Part shown: one piece after another, positions 10,506-22,866 of the stretch
Numbering within the stretch: the stretch's first letter is position 1
Layout of the letters: each line of letters begins with the position of its first letter
Assembly (NCBI RefSeq): GCF_964340395.1
Contig: NC_135566.1
Coordinates: forward strand, 17,815,001 to 17,879,000
DNA: 64,000 nt
Reading direction: 5' to 3'
Origin: Glandiceps talaboti
Taxonomy: Eukaryota; Hemichordata; Enteropneusta; Spengelidae
Program-made: the position numbers and the translations under genes
The notes under the pieces: generated by a model
Database searches by the model: none
What the model was told of the DNA's origin: nothing
The model's input: only the letters and a program-made list of their open reading frames with translations

Positions 10506-13500
10506 CGGATTATTTCACCTACCTCGCTTTATTTTCCTAGCCAATTGTACAAGAAATTCGATCAGAGGATCGATATTAGCCATGCTTGACATAGATCAGA
10601 CGTAGAACACCTGATGATGGCTCATCTGAAATGAACAAATGTTGTCATCATTATAAGACAGATTAAATGAATATATTGTAAACATAATTTCTCAGCATTT
10701 ATATATAGAATGAAGGTGAAACAGGAAAATCAGATATAAACTGAATACCTTCCGGAAGAGCATGCAAAATCTGTAGATTTTCGTACACAATAATTGTTGG
10801 AATACAAAATTCTTAGCTTAACTATAGCTATCAGACATGACATACCCCTCAATTAATTGGCATATAGTTATGTTAAACTATAAGAAATCAGAGAGTGTGT
10901 TTTAAGTGTGATTTTGAATGCCCTATACCACACCATTGAAAAATATTCTTTATATGCCTCTTTACCAGTAAATGCAAAGTCAAAATTGCATGATAAGTCA
11001 GATAAAAGAGTTAAAACTGGCTATCAGCCAGCCCCGAATTCGATGCAGCCCTGAACTTATCTATATTGCCTATTGTTCACCCTTTTGAGGATTATGATGT
11101 GATAGAGAGAGGCCTTTCGTTTCAGTTAGTATGGTAAACAATCACAGACAATAATTCTGACTTTCAAACTCGTCAAATTTATCTGAGAGTGATGAATCTT
11201 CTTTCAATGACGAATCTTCTTTCAATGGTTAACCATGATGTTCGTTAGATTAATTGGGCTTTTCATGTGGGTGTGTCTTACAATAGCAGCAATAGTGAAA
11301 GTGCTAGTGATTTTGGAGAGTACTAGTGGGGTGATCATCGAATTGTAAAGCCGATACGGACCTCTATAAAACAAGGAGCTCAACTTCTGTTGCAAGTCAA
11401 TATTAAAATGCCTCTAATGATAACCAGAATGTATTGACTCAAAAAAGACTGAGTTTGCTGACAGTTGGCGGTCACATCACCAGCACGGCATGCTGGAGCC
11501 CGGCGCCTGTCACTGGCACAACGTGCTGGTGACACGCATGACCTTTGACATGGCGTCGATTACGTGTTTCGGCATCACCAAAAATATTCAATCCCACAAA
11601 ATTAAATTTTACATGAGATAGTTCGTGCCCCAATAAAATTCATCACGTAAAATGCCTACAGTGTTTGTGGTGTTGTGGTTTTTCTGATTGTTTCATTAGC
11701 ATGCATGATCTTGGGATGGCGTCAAAGAAATGACATATTGATCTCTATATATACATGTACCAGGTGAAATACACACAAAATGTACTAAGTAGGGTTGGGG
11801 TGGGGTGGGGTGGGAAACTTGAAACAACTAGTAGGAGAACGACGCGGTAAGGGGCGCACCACATTTGATTTCGGGGGAACTGGGAAATGTTCGAGAAAGA
11901 AATTTTGTCGGCGGCCAAAAGCAGGAAAAAGAATGTGCAGAAACTAGCTACAAATGTCAAATTCCCAGGTGAATGTGTTTCTGGCGGCAGCGGCACATAA
12001 ACTTTTAAAGTTCCTTGTCAAAGGTTTATACTAACTGTTGGCAAATGCTGAAACAAAACAAAATACTACCATCAAATCAAATTACTAAAAATACTGACTT
12101 AGTACCTTGAATGACTCCTGTATTTTTTCATAATGATAAAATAATTTTAAATGATATGACATAAAACAATATACTTTGAAGGTTTATCTCAGTCTTAGTT
12201 TTCTGAATTCAAATTTCAATTGTGGAAGTTATCACCTTTACATGTAAAAATAACACCAGATGGCACTCTTTCAGTCCTTAAATTGCAAAACATTCTAAGG
12301 GCGGGGGGACCCGCTCCCGTACCCACCCCAACACTGCTCTCTTGTATTTTGATTCAAATTTCATCTCGTATTATTACTACCTCGACATGTTAAAATAGCA
12401 CCCGAAAGCATTATTTTAGCCCTTGAATTTCAAAAATCTCTAGGGCCCCAACTGTCCCTCAAACTTTTATTCAGCTTTTACTGCCTACTTTCCAATTTTA
12501 GTGTCACCGACTTGTCGTTGGTGGTGATAGCTATTGACCAAATTCAAGTTGTAATCTCAGACGCACACAGTCTATCTCAGAGGTACCAGAAGCTTAGTAT
12601 ACATATTCTGTGGAAAAACTCAGAAAGGACAAAAAATATTACTTTTGGTGAAGATGATGTATGCTCAAACCAACAATACGAGAGCTTTTGATTCGTTTTC
12701 CTTCACTTACAGCAGTTCAGACTAGATTGAATCAATTAGTTCTCCGTAGTATTTCTACAACGACACACGTCAGTTACCATAAGTTAAAATGTGTTGCTCT
12801 CATACTGCCCCACCAGATCTCCTTTGTATAAGTTGGCTTTTTGCATACATCGTACATTCACATGTTATTCAAATTCAAAGCTTCATTCCGTAATACAAAT
12901 ATGGTCAGTAAATAACATGTTTACAATAAACTTTTTTACAATAAATTCTTTTCCTCATTTAGGAAGTGTTTATGAACTACAGTTAATTTAATTCAGAGAT
13001 AAACAGTTTTGAAAATACCCTTTTCTACTATCGCTGAATTCGTTAAACGTTGTGATTTATCACTTATAGTGACACTTGCAACATTACATGTAATAATATG
13101 GCCTAGCTCGTGTTACTATCTCATTAATTAATTAGACCTCACACAGTCGGGTAGCCTAGATACAATTACTGTTCGTTTATTATATACTTTAAACACCACC
13201 CCCGTCTCCACAATGTTTTGTCCCCAAAACAAGCAATTGAAATTAAAGTAATTAAGGAAAACAATGATGAAGTAATAAAAGGTATAGAAAATTTTAACAA
13301 TTTGAGAAATGACAAAATTCATTCTATAATGTTTTAAAATCACACACAAAGTTTACTTATTTATCTTAATTATCTTAATTAATACAAGTGAACGTCTATC
13401 TTATTTATCAATAAAATTGAATAACTAAATGTGACTTCTATATTATGTCGTCAAAATCTGAAATGTCACAGTAACTTCAAAACCACTCCAAAGTTATCAA

Positions 13501-13518
13501 AATACGTATCATCATATT
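10506..13518. other. 3 kb without a recognisable gene
   Basis: Holds a hairpin remnant at about 11467-11541 (arms around TCACCAGCACG / CGTGCTGGTGA), a short GGGGT run at about 11795-11815, and otherwise AT-rich sequence. No frame is long enough or well enough bounded to call. Confidence 0.45.
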
Positions 13519-14140
13519 TCAAAACCTTAATAAAGAATGTCTAAGAGGCATTAGAATCAAATCGTAAACCAATGCTAGCGTGAGGGTCAAAGTTACATGT
13601 CGAGAGAAGAAATACCCTCTGCATTGTAGTACAGTCAGTTGGTTGACGTGAGGCATCATTATCATTACTCGACTGTTAGCATTACCACCATCCCAAATAA
13701 CATTATGTGGCAGTGCGTCAGTTTCGTCTGGTATTCCAAGTATGCGGCTGTCTACTACACTATTCTTTGTAAGAATGAGGTAATTATCCAAGAGATTTTC
13801 ATGAATGGAACGGTTACTTTTAGCAGTGACGACCTTACTACAATTACATTGCGTGCGTCGTAGTAATACCATTTCAGCAGGCTGACCTTTGTGATCTAGC
13901 TATAGAGACGTAAACATTAGCTTTCGACAGTATTGTTTAAACGTACCATTTCAAAATGTATATGATGACAATTAAACCTAGGGCAGCAAGACACAGACCT
14001 TCAATAACATTTCCATCACATTTTGTAACCTGCACAGAGTCATGTGCTGACGTTGGCGGTGGGAATGCAGGTTTAAACCACGAAATTTGATGCGCCTCCG
14101 TTCCTATGGCTAGTAAGATCTGTAGCGCAATATTTAAATT
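13519..14140 (-). CDS. two candidate exons, one with a membrane segment
   Basis: One minus-strand frame runs from an acceptor-like GCGCTACAG near 14130 to a donor-like GTACGT near 13947. It encodes a Pro-rich stretch and then a hydrophobic segment (LCLAALGLIVIIYILKW) typical of a single-pass helix. A second frame (13519-13872) of 117 residues follows on the same strand. However, none of the acceptors I tried between them keeps the frame open, so they may not be joined. No family recognised; chance frames cannot be excluded. Confidence 0.25.
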
Positions 14141-14176
14141 TCTCAATTTCCACATTAAATATAATATATAGGCCAA

Positions 14177-15640
14177 ATCAAAAACATGACAAGAGCAAAG
14201 TTACCAAGCTCAGAATAAAGAATAAAGTAGATATATCCTAGTGAACCTCATTAAAATTGATTGAACTGTCATTACTACGTCGAGCTTTGTACAGCTGTTA
14301 GACCTTGTCTTCTAGGGATACAGTTCCCAACAGGAATTCCCTGGTTAAGTTTTAACAAGTTATTGACTAGTCGATTGCATCCGCGAATCACTCGAATAGC
14401 AATCTTATCAAATAAATATACCCAATACAAGACTTTTACCTTCAACGATATATCTGACATAAACTATTTTAAGAAAGCTAAATATGCCGACGTTACAGAA
14501 GGAGTGTTATACATATAAAGCATTTCTCCACCATGTCTTAATCAACACAATTATTTTATACGATATCCAATACTCTTAAATTAACATTTATTATATAATC
14601 TTTATTTCTAAACATTATCATATCAGAGTTACTCAATTGGAGTCGAAAACCATGTAAATCCAAACAGACTATAAGAAACATGTATGTTTTCATATTAGAC
14701 TCAAACGAAGTGAGATAGACTCTACAATAAGTTCATCAAAAAGATTTATTCAATCTATAATCTGTTTATCAATTATTGTTTCTACCAAAGGGTCAATGTC
14801 AGTTATTGTCAAGACTTGTACCTAGGGGAACTGTAGTCAGTGTAGCGATAACTTAGAGTACTTTAAATGAACAGAAATGTAGACATTTGAAACAACACCT
14901 AATTACATACAAATACATGGTGTGACCATGCTTAAAGTTTTTTGGAAATTTTCCATCAGAACGAAAACAAGGCTTGGTGTAGCCAAACACTTCCCTTACC
15001 ATATAAGGTGATAAAACATTATTTTTTAATTTTATTTTGGTTGAGAGTCATGACAAATGAGACGGTTCACTAATTATGCAGTCAACAACAGTATTGTCCT
15101 CACCACATAAGGCACTAAGATGGTAGCATTTTTCACTGATAGGAGTGAAAAATGAGAAAAGGTAATTATAACGACTATGTCTTTGTTATCTAAAATTTCC
15201 GTTGTTTTGAGTAATCAGTGAAGAAGTACCTTTCAGGGCCTCTATCATTCAGCGTCTGGCCTGTATAATTCAACCACTCACACAATCATAGCTGTCTTTG
15301 TTCCAGATAAAATAAACAACTTGCAAAATCAATCATACAAGCACTCTCAAATGACAACTGACCTTAAATAACTTTTTGTCATAGTTTCTGATATCAATAT
15401 TCAAATATTATCAACTTCACATGACACGATATGCTAAAGTTTTTTGTGAAGGACGGCAGTAATCAAAAAGGTTGTTTCCTGAATTGACCTTAAATGTTCT
15501 ATTCACGAAGAAGACGTGTATGGTGACGCGAACCTATCACACAATAAGGTGACTTCAGAATTATACACGCATATGAATTGAAGTCTGTGCCCAATAATAT
15601 CGCAATAACCTAAAGTATTAGATTTATCAACAAATGCTTG
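14177..15640. other. non-coding stretch, nothing recognised
   Basis: AT-rich. Overlapping frames on both strands at 14261-14518 have no splice or family support. Confidence 0.4.
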
Positions 15641-15646
15641 TTTATT
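15641..15646 (-). terminator. poly(A) signal AATAAA (minus strand)
   Basis: Canonical hexamer 27 bp past the stop codon of the retroelement-like exon at 15673. Confidence 0.4.
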
Positions 15647-15672
15647 TCTACATGGCTATCTGTCAAATCAGA

Positions 15673-16070
15673 CTACTGCCCAGTAAAGTCGAATAATGAA
15701 TTGAATTCTTCCCTTTCCAAAGAGGGTTTAGTCCTAAAGGGATGTGTCTTATTATTCAAATATCTGTCTGTCATGTCAAAGTTATGTAAAGTAGTACCGT
15801 CTGCGAGTGGCTGAAAGGTCCCCAATCGTATTTGTTTTCCTAATATGACCTCATGATCGAATGAATTGATTAATCTGATTGGAAAAGAATTATCATAAGT
15901 ATTTGCTAAAACTCGTGTAGTCTGAATGCCTAAATAATTTAATGACGTCACGTCAGTAGTGGATTCTATTAGTGTCAATCTGCTGACCTTTGTATACATA
16001 GTACTGTTTCGGTATGTGCATTCGTCCTTGTCCAGGTCCGCATTAAGCACCAAGGTTAAGGTGTTCCCTA
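15673..16070 (-). pseudogene. exon-like fragment of a Gypsy-type retrotransposon pol (protease-RT linker)
   Basis: A minus-strand frame follows an acceptor-like TGTTTATTGTAG and runs about 128 residues to TAG, with AATAAA just after. The block TTRVLANTYDNSFPIRLIN followed by ILGKQIRLGTF matches the pattern just upstream of reverse transcriptase in Gypsy-type pol proteins (small hydrophobic sheet, RVxN, then KGxxLGxF). No protease DTG/DSG or RT block is attached. The first ~30 codons lie in the left arm of the long inverted repeat. Copies of those codons at 21.4, 23.1 and 24.9 kb keep this frame, mostly with synonymous changes. Either a captured retroelement exon or a host exon of retroelement origin. 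Confidence 0.45.
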
Positions 16071-18119
16071 CAATAAACAGTTGTTTGACATGTTATTTAC
16101 TGAGATCGGTATCAATGAAATTGATTGATAGTAGTCAGTACGCCAAGGTCCAAAAGGTGGCTTCAACAGGAGTTACCTTACATGGTTTTGACATCATATT
16201 TGGTTCGAGAAATATCTGGGCCTTCAGAAAACTGATGATACCCCTATGGACTCTCTTGCGCAAACTCACAGGAGGCAGTTTCCATGGTAACGTGACATAA
16301 TTTTGAAGGATGCTAACAGTTAAAAAACGTCATATCTCAAAATATCAAAATTTACATCAAAACTTTATTTCTGCAAAAAAACACATACTTCACATGCAAC
16401 ACTTAATTCAGAAACAACACAAACCAATTTGTCGATCGATGCACAGCAACAACAACCAATGTTGGGCGTCGTTTATGACTAATTTACATAATTCATTTTG
16501 CTCATTTCAGTCAAGGACTCACGCGGAGCAGTGGTGGTGAAATCAACAATGATGAAATCAGTGTCAACTTTTTCCCTCTTTAAATTTTGCCTTGGCTCTT
16601 AATTTTTTTTGTGCCTCAACAAATTTAGTCTGTGTTCTTTCTAAACTGACATTGGCACATCGACTAATTTAGTTTGTGTGACATAAGAGTTTTCTGTTGT
16701 TCTATGACTAGTTTTGCTTGTCCACAGATTTAGTTTTTGTGACGTCACAGTGAAAACATTTTATGTGTGGTAGTCAAAATTAAACTTTTGATGAGGTAGA
16801 TGTGGCATGGTTTAGTGTTAAAAATTTGTATTTTGTTTTGTCACTTGTAGGCCACACTAGGTAATATGTAAACCATATTAAAGCGGCTTTTTACAATAAG
16901 GTTATATCTCTCAATGACCAAAAATAAATTCCTTCCCCTCATTATGAGCAGCAAAAATAAGATGACGCCACCCTCTCCTCATACACCGGTCACATGACTG
17001 CTCCTCCCATGATTAGACTATATTAGACTAGATTAGATTAGATTAGATATAACTTTATTACAACTATATAAATTGACAATTCTATTTCAGTATATAACCA
17101 TAATAAAGATATTAAGGAACACTACAATGAAATAGGCTAATGTTATAACTATATGAGTAACATGATTACCCTAGATATCATTGGTTTAAAGGTTTAGTTT
17201 GTTATCATGACAGAATATTCAACAACATTTCATAGATAGATAGCCATTAAAGTGATGCTGCTATTTTTCATTAACTGATCAAGGCACCCGTCGAACCAGT
17301 AGAATGTGTATAAAGGTCAATAGATTAATTCACATAAATCAAACACAAGGTCACAAAAACAACGATGGGACAGGCCACCACAAATGTTTACATATTACCT
17401 AGTGTGGCCTATATGTGACAAAACAAAATACAATTTTTTAACACTAAACCATGCCACATCTACATCATCAAAAGTTTAATTTCGACAACCAAACATAAAA
17501 TGTTTTCACTGTGACACCAAATATTTATTTCAAACGTCACAAAAACTAAATCTGTGGACACGCAAAACTAGTCATAAAACAACAGAAAACTCTTATGTCA
17601 CACAAACTAAATTGGTCGATGTGTCAATGTCAGATTAGAAACAACACAGACTAAATATGTTGAGGCGCAAAAAAAAATTAAGTGCCAAGGCAAAATTTAA
17701 AGAGGGAAAAAGTTGACACTGATTTCATCATTGCTGATTTCACCACCACTGCTCCGCGTGAGTCCTTGACTGAAATGAGCAAAATGAATTATGTAAATTA
17801 GTCGTAACCGACGGCCAACATTGGTTTCTGTTGCTGTGCATCGATCGACAAATTGGTTTGTGTTGTTTCTGAATTAAGAGTTGCATGTGAAGTATGTGTT
17901 TTTTTGCAGAAATAAAGTTTTGATGTAAATTTTGATATTTTGTGATATGACGTTTTTAGCTGCGCTGTCAGCGAAAGCTGAAAGCATAGCTTTAGGTATA
18001 GGTTGGTATAGAGTATAGAGTATAAGTGAATCATAGGTGTCGGTCAAATTTTTATATTTTCATCATCTTCTCCGAAAGTAACAGCCAGAATACTTCGATA
18101 TTTGGTGTGCATGTTCCCT

Positions 18120-18135
18120 GGGGGGGGGGGGGGGG
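18120..18135 (+). repeat. poly(G) run
   Basis: About 16 consecutive G within element A; the equivalent place in copy 2 (near 29840) has only CCCCC on the opposite strand. Confidence 0.9.
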
Positions 18136-19495
18136 CTATTCAGATTTGTTCATGCCAAGTTGTCTGTGCCATTTTCAATTTTTTATGATTTTTTTCAAAA
18201 ATGATATTTTCATCATGTCCTCGAATACTACTTGTCAGATTGCTTTGATATCTGGTGTGTTGATGCATAGCGGGTAGCTTACTTAGATTTGTTTATTTCA
18301 AGTCAGCATGTCTTCTTTTCTATTTTTGATGATTTTTTTTTGTAATTTGAAAAAAAAATGAATATGTTAATAAGCATTATGACCGACGCCATATTGGAAA
18401 TCGGACCACGAGACTTTTAAGTAAACTGCCACTTTTCAAAAGACACTATAGACGTCAAACAAGCAATGCAATATGTGCTATAGTCATAATTCTACGCATT
18501 GTGCGCCCAAATGACAAGCGTTTGTTCAAAACAGGGTTGTAAACTTCAAATCCAAATTCTGCACCCCTTCTACATAATCAGCCAGTCCGCAACATCCTCA
18601 TTTGCATGCATAATGTGCATCTAATCTATCCTAGCGACCGTTACTCTTTCAATGGCTGCTCACGGGCCTTATTTTTGGGTATTTTCAACTCGCCGTAACT
18701 TTCACTAGAGTCCACCATTTTAGATACTGTAAACGCCTAAACCTCAACTGACATCTCTTCTTTCGTACAAGCAACACAAATTTTGGAATTATATTTAGGA
18801 ATACCGATTTTCCGACGAATTCGGGACGCATACTTGAGGCCCTGAAACTTCGACCCGGTTTTTCGCTCATTAGTAGTTTCTTTAATACGGACCAGAAAGT
18901 TTTACAAATTTCACAAAAAGGTGGATTTTTATGTGTTTTAAATAACTATGGCAAGTAAATTTTGTAGGATCGTTGTGTAATGCTCCGTTTAAGAATTTTC
19001 GGTAGAAAACAACTGATTTGACCAGAAGCTGAAGCTGACCTCGTTTGACCGGGCGATTTTCCACAGCAAGTAGCAACACTTGGTACTCACTAAAATCACA
19101 CTTCAGACCCACTGTAAAAGTGTGATGTTTTCAGATAACATGTAACTTGTGATTAATTCTATATTGTCGTGCAAGTTGGAGTGACAGTGAACCAGAATGA
19201 AGACAACTCGTGTAAGGGAGGCATGCCTAGGCATACGGTTGAAGTTATGCAAGAGCAGTCTCACTGCCGACTGTGAATCGACCAAACTTTGTTTATTGGC
19301 CGACAGTTTACATGTAAAGTTAAATGACATGAACGTGTCTTGCCATTTCCAAAATACAAATATTTGGCAAGTAAAATTAATTAAAATAATTACAACTTTA
19401 ATTTGGCTTCACACTTTGCATTATGTTTTTCGTATCTTTCCCCGTTTTACATGTAATTTTAAATCCGAAAACGTTCTCTCTGGTCATGTCAGTGG

Positions 19496-19616
19496 TTAGC
19501 CCTGCTTACATACGACAGGCGGTGCACGAGTCTATATTGCTGACTTGACTCTAAACAAATAGTAGGGACAATTGTCAGAATCGAGTCCCGGATTACTCCG
19601 TATGCAAGCACGACTA
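19496..19616. mobile_element. hAT-like MITE, TAGTCCTGCTT family, 121 bp
   Basis: Inverted ends TTAGCCCTGCTTACATAC and GTATGCAAGCACGACTA. It is flanked by GTCAGTGG and GTCAGTGA (7 of 8), an 8 bp target duplication as in hAT elements. The matching place in element A copy 2 (near 28900) lacks it. Confidence 0.75.
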
Positions 19617-20104
19617 GTCAGTGATCGATCATACCGGGACTGCTTTGAGTACGAGCGACGTGAGGCATGTTGAGGTATTTTGTTGAGAATTATAAATATT
19701 GCAAAATCTCAAGTACAAGGTTTAAATACAATGGAATGATGAAAAAAAGTTGGCCGAGTCTGCTGACAGGCGCCGGTCACAAGAAACTCCGTAAATTAAA
19801 ATATCAGACGATGTATGTATTAATCGCCATCTTAGTTTCCGTACGGCGACAATATTCCAAGTACCCGGATGCACGAGGGACTAACCCGGAAGCAAGTCGT
19901 TGTCAGCCATACGTTACAGTGGTAACATCGTCCGAGAAATCGCTGCGTTCAGAGTGTCATTATTCACAGAATTGTTGTTTTCGAGTGAAAACCCGTCTTG
20001 AATTGTATAACTCTAACAAATGAAGACATGTCAAGTTATATTTTGAAAGTTGTATCGCTAGTTCGAGATGATTTTCTCACGTACTATCGAGGCTTACTTG
20101 GACT

Positions 20105-20290
20105 CAATCTGATTAAAATCTGATGTTAGATAGGCTGGTATTCCTGTATTTACCTTTATTTCATCGTTATTGCGTCTTTTACGTGAGTTTTTTTTTCCTG
20201 GACGAACGCCTTTCCTTTGGAAATAACGATGAAATAAAGGTAAATACAGGAATACCAGCCTATCTAACATCGGATTTTAATCAGATTGAC
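20105..20290. mobile_element. hairpin element with ~66 bp near-perfect arms
   Basis: The arms 20105-20171 and 20221-20288 are reverse complements with one or two mismatches (CAATCTGATTAAAATC at the outer end, CATCGTTATT at the inner end). The loop is ~49 bp. Element A copy 2 lacks it (near 28440), so it is an insertion. No coding sequence. Confidence 0.7.
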
Positions 20291-21090
20291 TGGACTTGGA
20301 CCTTACTCCAGTTCAGCGGGAAGTTTAGCCAGTCCGATAATTCTTTCTGGTTTAGTTTACAACACTTTTGATCACGCAGATTTTGTTGTTGTGATGAAAA
20401 GAAATTAAAAAAAAGATCACTTCAACCATTTCGTTGTGTTTTCTTTGTGAAAGGTAATCGAACATGAACGAGTGTTACCACTGTAACGTATGGCTGAGAA
20501 TGACTCTCTTCCGGGTTAGTCCCTCGTGCATCCGGGTACTTGGGATTGTCGCCGTACGGAAACTAAGATGGCGATTAATACATTTCTTCCCTATATCTAC
20601 TACAACTAGTACAAGTTGAATGTTGTTGACTTGGTAAATTTGTTAGAAAATTCAAATTCAAATTACCTCAAAATTATTTTAGATCCCTAGTTTATTTCAT
20701 TCATCATTAAAATTTTCCAGGGTTAAAGCTGCAAGACACTGGAATTATTTATAGCCAACCTCAAAATCTTCTTTTTTTTCTTTTTTTTTGTGTGCATTTC
20801 CCAGTAATTTTTTTCTGAGATTTTGTGCAATTTTTCATAACAGTAGATTTTTGTTACAAAATGATGACTATGGTATAAAAGTACAATTCATTACCAACTT
20901 CTGTGTAAAATGTGTTTTATAGTGAGACATCATATGAAACCACTAACCACTTCATTACATCGCTAAAACAAAACTGCATAGTGAAGAGCTGAAGAACTCA
21001 ACCACTTCTACATGTTACCAAAATAAAAAATTAAATTTAAAAAAAAACCAGCAGAGCTATTCTGAGCGATAGGTCGCTTGTTTATCTTTT

Positions 21091-22866
21091 AGCATCCTTC
21101 TAAATTATGCCACGTTACCATGGAAACTGCCTCCTGTGAGTTTGCGCAAGAGAGTCCAGAGGGGCAACATCAGTTTTCTGAAGGCCCAGATATTACTCTA
21201 ACCAAATATGATGTCAAAAATTGTACTTCAAACCGTGTAAGGTAACTCCTGTTTAAGCCACTTTTTGGACCTTGGCGTACTGACTACAATCAATTTCATT
21301 GATACCGATCTTAGTAAATAACATGTCAAACAACTGTTTATTGTAGGGAACACTGAACCTGGGTGCTTAATGCGGACCTAGACGAGGACGAATGCACGTA
21401 CCGAAACAGTACTATGTATACAAAGGTCAGCAGGTTGACCATTTCAAATAAAGACAACATAGTCAAGTCAATCAGACAGGCCTCTACGCTGGCAAATACA
21501 AACAACAACGAATATTACCAAGTGTGACATAACACTTTTATGACGGCAGTAACAATTTTTAGTGTACTAACTCGTATATGTGATAAATATAGATGGATTG
21601 TGATATGCTTGTATCAGTGAGCATTGGAAATGCTCCAAAGCTTAGTTTAAAAGATCCAGTATTGTCTGTGAAACTTGCTGATTAGGTAAGTGATAGACAT
21701 GTTCCCTTTTCTCGCGCTCCATTCTAATATTAAAGCGGCTTTTTACAATAAGGTTATATCTCTCAATGACCAAAAATAAATTCCTTCCCCTCATTATGAG
21801 CAGCAAAAATAAGATGACGCCACCCTCTCCTCATACCCCGGTCACATGACTGCACCTCCCATGATTAGACGATATTTGATTAGATTATATTAGATTAGAT
21901 ATAACTTTATTACAACTATATAAATTGATAATTCGATTTCAGTATATAACCATAATAAAGATATTAAGGAACACTACAATGAAATAGGCTAATGTTATAA
22001 CTATATGAGTAACATGATTACCCTAGATATCATTGGTTTAAAGGTTTAGTTTGTTATCATGACAGAATATTCAACAACATTTCATAGATAGATAGTCATT
22101 AAAGTGATGTTGCTATTTTTCATTAACTTATCAAGGCACCCGTCGAACCAGTAGAATGTGTATAAAGGTCAATAGATTAATTCACATAAATCAAACACAA
22201 GGTCACAAAAACAACGATGGGACAGGCCACCACAAATGTTTACATATTACCTAGTGTGGCCTACAAGTGACAAAACAAAATGCAAATTTTTAACACAATT
22301 TAAATTTTTGACACTTAACCATGCCACATCTACATCATCAAAAGTTTAATTTCGACAACAAAACATAAAATGTTTTCACTGTGACACCAAATATTTATTT
22401 CAAACTTCACAAAAACTAAATCTGTGGACAAGCAAAACTAGTCATGAAACAACAGAAAACTCTATGTCACACAAACTAACTTAAATTAGTCGATGTGCCA
22501 ATGTCAGTTTAGAAACAACACATACTAAATATGTTGAGGCGCAAAAAAAATAAGTGCCAAGGCAAAATTTAAAGAGGGAAAAAGTTGACACTGATTTCAT
22601 CATTGCTGATTTCACCACCACTGCTCCACGTGAGTCCTTGACTGAAATGAGCAAAATGAATTACGTAAATTAGTCATAAGCGACGCCCAACATTGGTTGT
22701 TGTTGCTGTGCATCGATCGACAAATTGGTTTGTGTTGTTTCTGGATTAAGTGTTGCATGTGAAGTATGTGTTTTTTTGCAGAAATAAAGTTTTGATGTGT
22801 TTTTTTGCAGAAATAAAGTTTTGATGTAAATTTTGATATTTTGAGATGTGACGTTTTTTAACGTTT
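21091..22866 (+). repeat. tandem array unit 1 (~1.78 kb)
   Basis: Starts AGCATCCTTC. Holds the right-arm segment (to 21441), a ~290 bp spacer, the ATTAAAGCGGC centre and the second part of the arm. It lacks the 14 bp CGACCATACGGTAG present in unit 2. It shares with unit 2 a ~30 bp local duplication around TTTTTTTGCAGAAATAAAG near 22760-22830. Confidence 0.8.

Larger units (their letters stand above)
17960..21088 (+). mobile_element. element A, copy 1 (3.1 kb, non-coding)
   Basis: Begins AGCTGCGCTGTCAGCG, continues with self-complementary TCAGCGAAAGCTGA and AAAGCATAGCTTT, and ends at GCGATAGGTCGCTTG. It interrupts the motif GACGTTTTTTAACG, which is intact in the other array units. A reverse-orientation copy lies at 27668-30004. 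Inside, arms of ~115 bp at 19808-19930 and 20470-20585 form a nested inverted repeat. This copy is ~0.8 kb longer than the other; part of the difference is a MITE (19496-19616) and a hairpin element (20105-20290). No transposase or RT is visible. Ends do not match a superfamily I can name. Confidence 0.65.
15975..21441. mobile_element. long inverted-repeat structure, ~0.9 kb arms, split by element A
   Basis: The left arm 15975-16873 is the reverse complement of 17386-17957 joined to 21091-21441. The break is the insertion of element A. Between the arms is a ~510 bp centre starting ATTAAAGCGGC. Outer ends read GTCAATCTGCTGACC and GGTCAGCAGGTTGACC. No target duplication was found and the retroelement-like frame crosses the left boundary. 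A segmental inverted duplication is therefore as likely as a fold-back transposon. No transposase is visible. A short frame inside the arms recurs in several copies, but I see no domain in it. Confidence 0.65.

Noticed and set aside
16310-16540. 76-codon frame in the inverted arm, recurring at 24.4-24.7 and 47.9-48.1 kb
   Set aside because: Conserved only because the DNA repeat is young. Start and end vary between copies and no domain is visible.
19667-20023. 118-codon plus-strand frame in element A
   Set aside because: It runs into the nested inverted repeat, and the matching region of copy 2 carries length changes. No domain seen.
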